Assembly (NCBI RefSeq): GCF_012726195.1 | Contig: NZ_JAASAF010000003.1 | Coordinates: 1 to 64,000, forward strand | DNA: 64,000 nucleotides | Source of the DNA: Rhodococcus sp. HNM0563 | Lineage (GTDB): Bacteria; Actinomycetota; Actinomycetes; Mycobacteriales; Mycobacteriaceae | Reading direction: 5' to 3' | Shown: positions 60,744-64,000 of the stretch, piece after piece | How positions within the stretch are numbered: position 1 is the stretch's first letter | Layout of the letters: every line of letters starts with the position of its first letter | The notes under the pieces: generated by a model | What the model was told of the DNA's origin: nothing | What the model saw: the letters and a program-made list of their open reading frames with translations, nothing else | Databases searched by the model: none | Translations under genes and position numbers: made by a program

Positions 60744-61979
60744 GTGACCGACACCTCGATCCGCCCGCAGCCCGGTGCCCTCACCGGGGCCGGGCTGCGG
60801 CGGGTGCTGGCGGTGCTGTGCCTGACCGAGATCACCAGCTGGGGCATCCTGTACTACGCGTTCCCGGTCCTGTCGGTCTCGATCTCTACCGAGACCGGCT
60901 GGTCGCCCACGGCGATCACCGCGGCGTTCTCGCTCGGTCAGCTCGCCACCGCGCTCGCGGGTATCCCGGTCGGGCGCATCCTCGACCGGGTCGGACCGCG
61001 CACGATCATGACCGCCGGCTCGGTCCTCGCCGTCCCCGCGCTGGTCCTGATCGCGCTCGCCCCCACGCTGCCGGTGTTCTACGCCGGGTGGCTGCTGGCC
61101 GGCACCGCGATGGGCGCGGTGCTCTACCCACCGGCGTTCGCGGCGCTGACCCGCTGGTACGGCGACCGCTCCGTCCACGCCCTGATGATCCTGACCCTCG
61201 CCGCGGGGTTGGCCAGCACCATCTTCGCCCCGTTGACCTCGGTCGTGGATCAGCAGTCGGACTGGCGCACCACCTACCTGGTTCTGGCGGTGATCCTCGC
61301 CGCGATCACCATCCCCGGGCATTGGTGGGGACTATGCGGATCCTGGCCCGCCGCGACCCCGCCGGCGAACGGCGCGGACCTAGGGCACCGGGAGATCGCC
61401 CGCAGCCCCGCGTTCCTCGCGCTGGTGGGCGCGTTGGCTCTCGGTGCGTTCACCGCCTTCGCCGGGGTCTTCAATCTGGTGCCGTTGCTGCTCGAACAGG
61501 GCTTCTCCCCGTCGGTGGCGGCGGTGACGCTCGGGCTCGGCGGCGCCGGACAGGTCCTCGGCCGCCTCGGCTATCTGACCCTGGTCGCCCGTACCAGCGT
61601 CCGCAGCCGCATCGTGGTGATCCTGGCCGGGACTGCGGCAACCACCGCGCTGCTCGGGGCGGTGACCACGGCCGCGGCGTTGATCGGCGCGGCGATCGGC
61701 GCGGGACTGGTGCGCGGATTGTTCACCTTGATCCAGGCCACCGCCATCACCGACCGGTGGGGCTCGACCCACTACGGGCGGCTCGGGGGGCTGATGTCCG
61801 CCCCGATCGTCCTGGTCATGGCGTTGGCGCCGTGGGCGGGAACCGCCCTGGCCGGCGCGACCGGCAGCTACGCCACCGCTTACCTCGTCCTCGCAGTCGT
61901 TGCCGTGATCGCCGCGCTCCTCGCGGTCGCGTCCGTGCCGCGGCTGACCCCCACCGACACCCTCGAAGGAACACCATGA
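60744..61979 (+). CDS. MFS transporter of the arsenic cluster
   Basis: A 411-residue major facilitator with 12 transmembrane helices. The DRVGPR loop between TM2 and TM3 (GRILDRVGPRTIM) is the MFS signature. Located between two flavoprotein genes, it probably exports their product, as ArsJ or ArsP-type carriers do, but it is not clearly either family. GTG 60744, 6 bases after the preceding stop; ATGA overlap with the next gene. Confidence 0.85.
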   Translation: MTDTSIRPQPGALTGAGLRRVLAVLCLTEITSWGILYYAFPVLSVSISTETGWSPTAITAAFSLGQLATALAGIPVGRILDRVGPRTIMTAGSVLAVPALVLIALAPTLPVFYAGWLLAGTAMGAVLYPPAFAALTRWYGDRSVHALMILTLAAGLASTIFAPLTSVVDQQSDWRTTYLVLAVILAAITIPGHWWGLCGSWPAATPPANGADLGHREIARSPAFLALVGALALGAFTAFAGVFNLVPLLLEQGFSPSVAAVTLGLGGAGQVLGRLGYLTLVARTSVRSRIVVILAGTAATTALLGAVTTAAALIGAAIGAGLVRGLFTLIQATAITDRWGSTHYGRLGGLMSAPIVLVMALAPWAGTALAGATGSYATAYLVLAVVAVIAALLAVASVPRLTPTDTLEGTP

Positions 61980-63052
61980 CCGACTATGACGCTCTCGTCG
62001 TCGGCGGCGGCCAGTCCGGCCTCGCCGCCGCCCACGCCCTGTCTGCTCGAGGCCTGCGCACCGGACTGCTCGAAGCCGGCGACGAGCCGGTCGGGGCCTG
62101 GCCGCACTACTACGACAGCCTGACCCTGTTCTCCCCGGCGAAATACAGCGCCCTGCCCGGCCTGGCGTTTCCCGGCGATCCGGACCGCTATCCGCGGCGC
62201 GACGAGGTGATCGACTATCTGCGCCGCTACGCCGCCGGACTCGACGTCGACATTGTGACCGGCTCCCGCGTCGAGACCGTCACCTGCGAGCGGGGCGTCT
62301 ACACCGCCCACACCGCTGTCGGCGGCAGTGTCACCGCGCCGATTCTGATCGCGGCCACCGGCTATCTCGGGTCCCCGAATATCCCACCGCTGCCGGGGCT
62401 GGACACGTTCGGCGGCACGGTGCTGCACACCGGCGACTACCGCGACCCCGCTGCACTCACGGGCCAGAACGTGGTGGTGGTCGGTGCCGGTAACTCGGCG
62501 GTGCAGATCGCCACCGAACTCGCCGAGGTCGCTACTGTGACTCTGGCCAGCCGCCGACCGCCGAAGTTCCTGCCGCAGCGGATCTTCGGCCGTGATGTGC
62601 ACTTCTGGCTCACGGTCACCGGAGTCGACCGCGCCCCCTTGGGGCCGTGGCTGCCTGCGTCGCCGACCCAGCAGGTCCTCGATACCGGCCGCTACCGGCG
62701 TGCCCTGGCCAGCGGCAACCCGCAGCCGCGGCCGCTGTTCACCGGCCTCGACGACCGCCGGGTGTTCTGGCCCGACGGCGCCGCCACCACCGCCGACACC
62801 GTGCTGTTGGGTACCGGTTATCGCCCGCACCTGCCCTATCTGACCGGTCTCGGCGCTCTCGACGAGACGGGCCGGCCCCGGCACCGGCAGGGTCTCTCCA
62901 CCACTCATCTGGGGCTGGGGTATGTCGGTCTCGAATGGCAGCGCAGCCTGTCGTCGGCGTCGTTGCGCGGGGTCGGCCGCGACGCCGGCCGGGTCGCCGA
63001 TCGTGTGGTCGCCGCCGCCCGGTCCCGCCGCGCACTGCCTATCCGTCCCTGA
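61976..63052 (+). CDS. arsO: ArsO-family flavin-containing monooxygenase
   Basis: A 358-residue single-domain flavoprotein. FAD motif VVGGGQSGLAAAHAL (8-22), the FMO-like block HYYDSLTLFSPAKYSALPG, NADPH motif VVGAGNSAVQIATEL (about 163-177) and the C-terminal LLGTGYRPHLPYL are typical of ArsO-family proteins in arsenic operons. It would oxidise an arsenic compound with NAD(P)H and O2; the substrate is not established for the family. It overlaps the MFS gene, so all three are one operon. Confidence 0.85.
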   Translation: MTDYDALVVGGGQSGLAAAHALSARGLRTGLLEAGDEPVGAWPHYYDSLTLFSPAKYSALPGLAFPGDPDRYPRRDEVIDYLRRYAAGLDVDIVTGSRVETVTCERGVYTAHTAVGGSVTAPILIAATGYLGSPNIPPLPGLDTFGGTVLHTGDYRDPAALTGQNVVVVGAGNSAVQIATELAEVATVTLASRRPPKFLPQRIFGRDVHFWLTVTGVDRAPLGPWLPASPTQQVLDTGRYRRALASGNPQPRPLFTGLDDRRVFWPDGAATTADTVLLGTGYRPHLPYLTGLGALDETGRPRHRQGLSTTHLGLGYVGLEWQRSLSSASLRGVGRDAGRVADRVVAAARSRRALPIRP

Positions 63053-63279
63053 CCGGCGCTGCGTCCATAGATGTTCACGGAAACGGTGACACCATGGACG
63101 GCACACCGCCCGTCCCCTCGGGGGCGGGTTTACCTATCTCTCGTGCGATCCGTCGCCGATTCGAGACGGTGGGCGGCATGTCTGCCGCCGCATGCCCGCA
63201 TCCGCGTTTACCATCTGTCTCAATGAGAACCCGCGTCGTCGAACGGGTTCCGGCCGACACGACCGCGGGAGCGGCGCTG

Positions 63280-63462
63280 ATGGACATGGACGAACAGTTG
63301 CACCAGCTGGCGTGGCAACTCCAGCACAACGGACACGACTGGAGTGAAGTCGCCGCCGAGCTCGGCTGCGACGAAACCGTCGCCCGGGCCATGGCCGACC
63401 GATACCTCGCCGACTCCGAGACTCGAGCACAGAAGGACCAATTCTCGCTGTTCGATCTCTGA
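63280..63462 (+). CDS. Small helix-turn-helix-like hypothetical protein
   Basis: A 60-residue protein (ATG 63280 with GGGAGC upstream; ATG 63223 would add 19 residues). The segment LHQLAWQLQHNGHDWSEVAAELGCDETVARAMADRYL resembles a sigma-region-4-like helix-turn-helix seen in short actinobacterial proteins, ending in QFSLFDL. Function unknown. No promoter-linked partner; the arsO stop is 170-230 bases upstream. Confidence 0.6.
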   Translation: MDMDEQLHQLAWQLQHNGHDWSEVAAELGCDETVARAMADRYLADSETRAQKDQFSLFDL

Positions 63463-63705
63463 GCGGCGCACGTCATCCCGCGCTGCTGCTGTTACGCCAG
63501 CCGTCCGGCGGTCACGACACGGCGATCCGCGCCGCGCCACTGCGGCAGGTACGTCCGACGTGGCATCCGAGGGTCGACGGGGGCGCTATATCGATTCGCG
63601 ACATGAGACTGAATTCGGCCGGCAGTTGTGGAGGCCGCCCGGGAGGGGGAAGTCTGGTATCGACGGCCATCGAGTGCCGTCGGCTCCCTGGACAGGTGGT
63701 GGATC

Positions 63706-64000
63706 ATGGGCCATTCCGAGCGGGTGGACAGGGCCGCTATCGCCGGCGAGCTCGAACGCACCCGTGTGCATCTGCACCGGCTCCTCGCCGACGCTTCCGA
63801 CACCTCGTTGCGGAGTCGATCGGCGGGGACGCGGTGGACCAACGAGCAACTGTTGTTCCACATGGTCTTCGGGTACATGGTGGTGGCGGCGCTGCTGCCC
63901 TTGGTGCGGATGGTCAGCCGGCTGCCCGCCGGAGTGGAGCGTCGATTCGCCCAGGTCCTCGATGCCGGTACGCGGCCTTTTGACGTGGTGAATTACTACG
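63706..64000 (+). CDS. DinB-superfamily protein, 3' end beyond the window
   Basis: ATG 63706 (AGGTGG upstream) opens a frame that runs without a stop to the window end. The 98 visible residues, including VDRAAIAGELERTRVHLHRLL, RWTNEQLLFHMVFGYMVV and VLDAGTRPFDVVNYY, match the N-terminal half of DinB-like proteins, in which the LLFHMVFGY histidine is a metal ligand. It lies downstream of the arsenic block and may already be outside the resistance island. Confidence 0.7.
   Translation, partial: MGHSERVDRAAIAGELERTRVHLHRLLADASDTSLRSRSAGTRWTNEQLLFHMVFGYMVVAALLPLVRMVSRLPAGVERRFAQVLDAGTRPFDVVNYY

Noticed and set aside
63205-63230. Possible right end of the Tn7-like element (minus strand GGTTCTCATTGAGACAG)
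   Set aside because: Only GGTTCTC matches the left-end repeats; one degenerate copy without ACA terminus is not enough.
1-64000. CRISPR arrays, tRNA or rRNA genes
   Set aside because: No regularly spaced identical repeats and no cloverleaf or rRNA-like conserved segments were seen.

Overview
The window is high-GC actinobacterial DNA, most likely from Rhodococcus or a close mycolate-containing relative. This is an inference. It rests on the base composition, the frequent GTG starts and 1-4 base gene overlaps, the DUF3558-type lipoproteins, corynebacterial-type arsenic genes (ArsR with an N-terminal Cys pair, arsenate reductases of the mycothiol type, ACR3) and the mhp-like lower meta-cleavage operon. 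No rRNA, tRNA or CRISPR array was seen.

Region 1 (1-14.2 kb) is a mixed chromosomal stretch. It holds a decayed copy (1-651) of a two-gene DUF3558 lipoprotein locus whose intact paralogue lies at 8740-9700. It also holds an SDR, a GAF/TauD chimeric ORF, a WYL regulator facing a DinB-RidA pair, a GH3 beta-glycosidase overlapping an ExoIII-type nuclease, an AbiEi/DUF559-like protein, a membrane-anchored hydrolase and a zinc alcohol dehydrogenase.

Region 2 (14.3-20.8 kb) is a complete type I Wadjet (JetABCD) anti-plasmid system with all three junctions overlapping by 4 bases. Region 3 (20.8-36.7 kb) is metabolic. A PadR/permease-prefix chimera is split from its membrane part by a frameshift. 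An IclR regulator faces a hydratase, acetaldehyde dehydrogenase and aldolase operon. A six-gene minus-strand operon follows: two DUF1989 proteins, a carboxyltransferase-only relative of urea carboxylase, an unknown protein, an Fe(II)/2-oxoglutarate-type oxygenase and a sodium:solute symporter. It faces a TetR gene across a palindrome. A stand-alone ctaD and a TauD dioxygenase come next.

Region 4 (36.7-41.6 kb) is a Tn7-like transposition module (TnsA, TnsB, TnsC, TniQ). Its left end, with three TnsB-like repeats, sits 15 bp upstream of the tauD start. Region 5 (41.7-63.1 kb) is a metal-resistance island and plausible cargo of that element: CmtR with a P1B-ATPase; a divergent ars cluster (arsC-arsD-arsA and arsR-acr3-arsC-arsC); a copper cassette (two-component system, SHOCT protein, multicopper oxidase, DUF305 protein, CopB, Asp-box lipoprotein); a truncated merR with an intact operator; and a second arsenic block (ArsR-GNAT fusion, two flavoproteins, MFS exporter). 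The right end of the element is not visible. The window ends inside a DinB-family gene.

Several genes look recently damaged: deletion fusions near 405, 2010 and 22210, frameshifts near 175 and 21795, and a truncation near 57968. Either the strain has undergone many small deletions or the assembly needs checking at these points.
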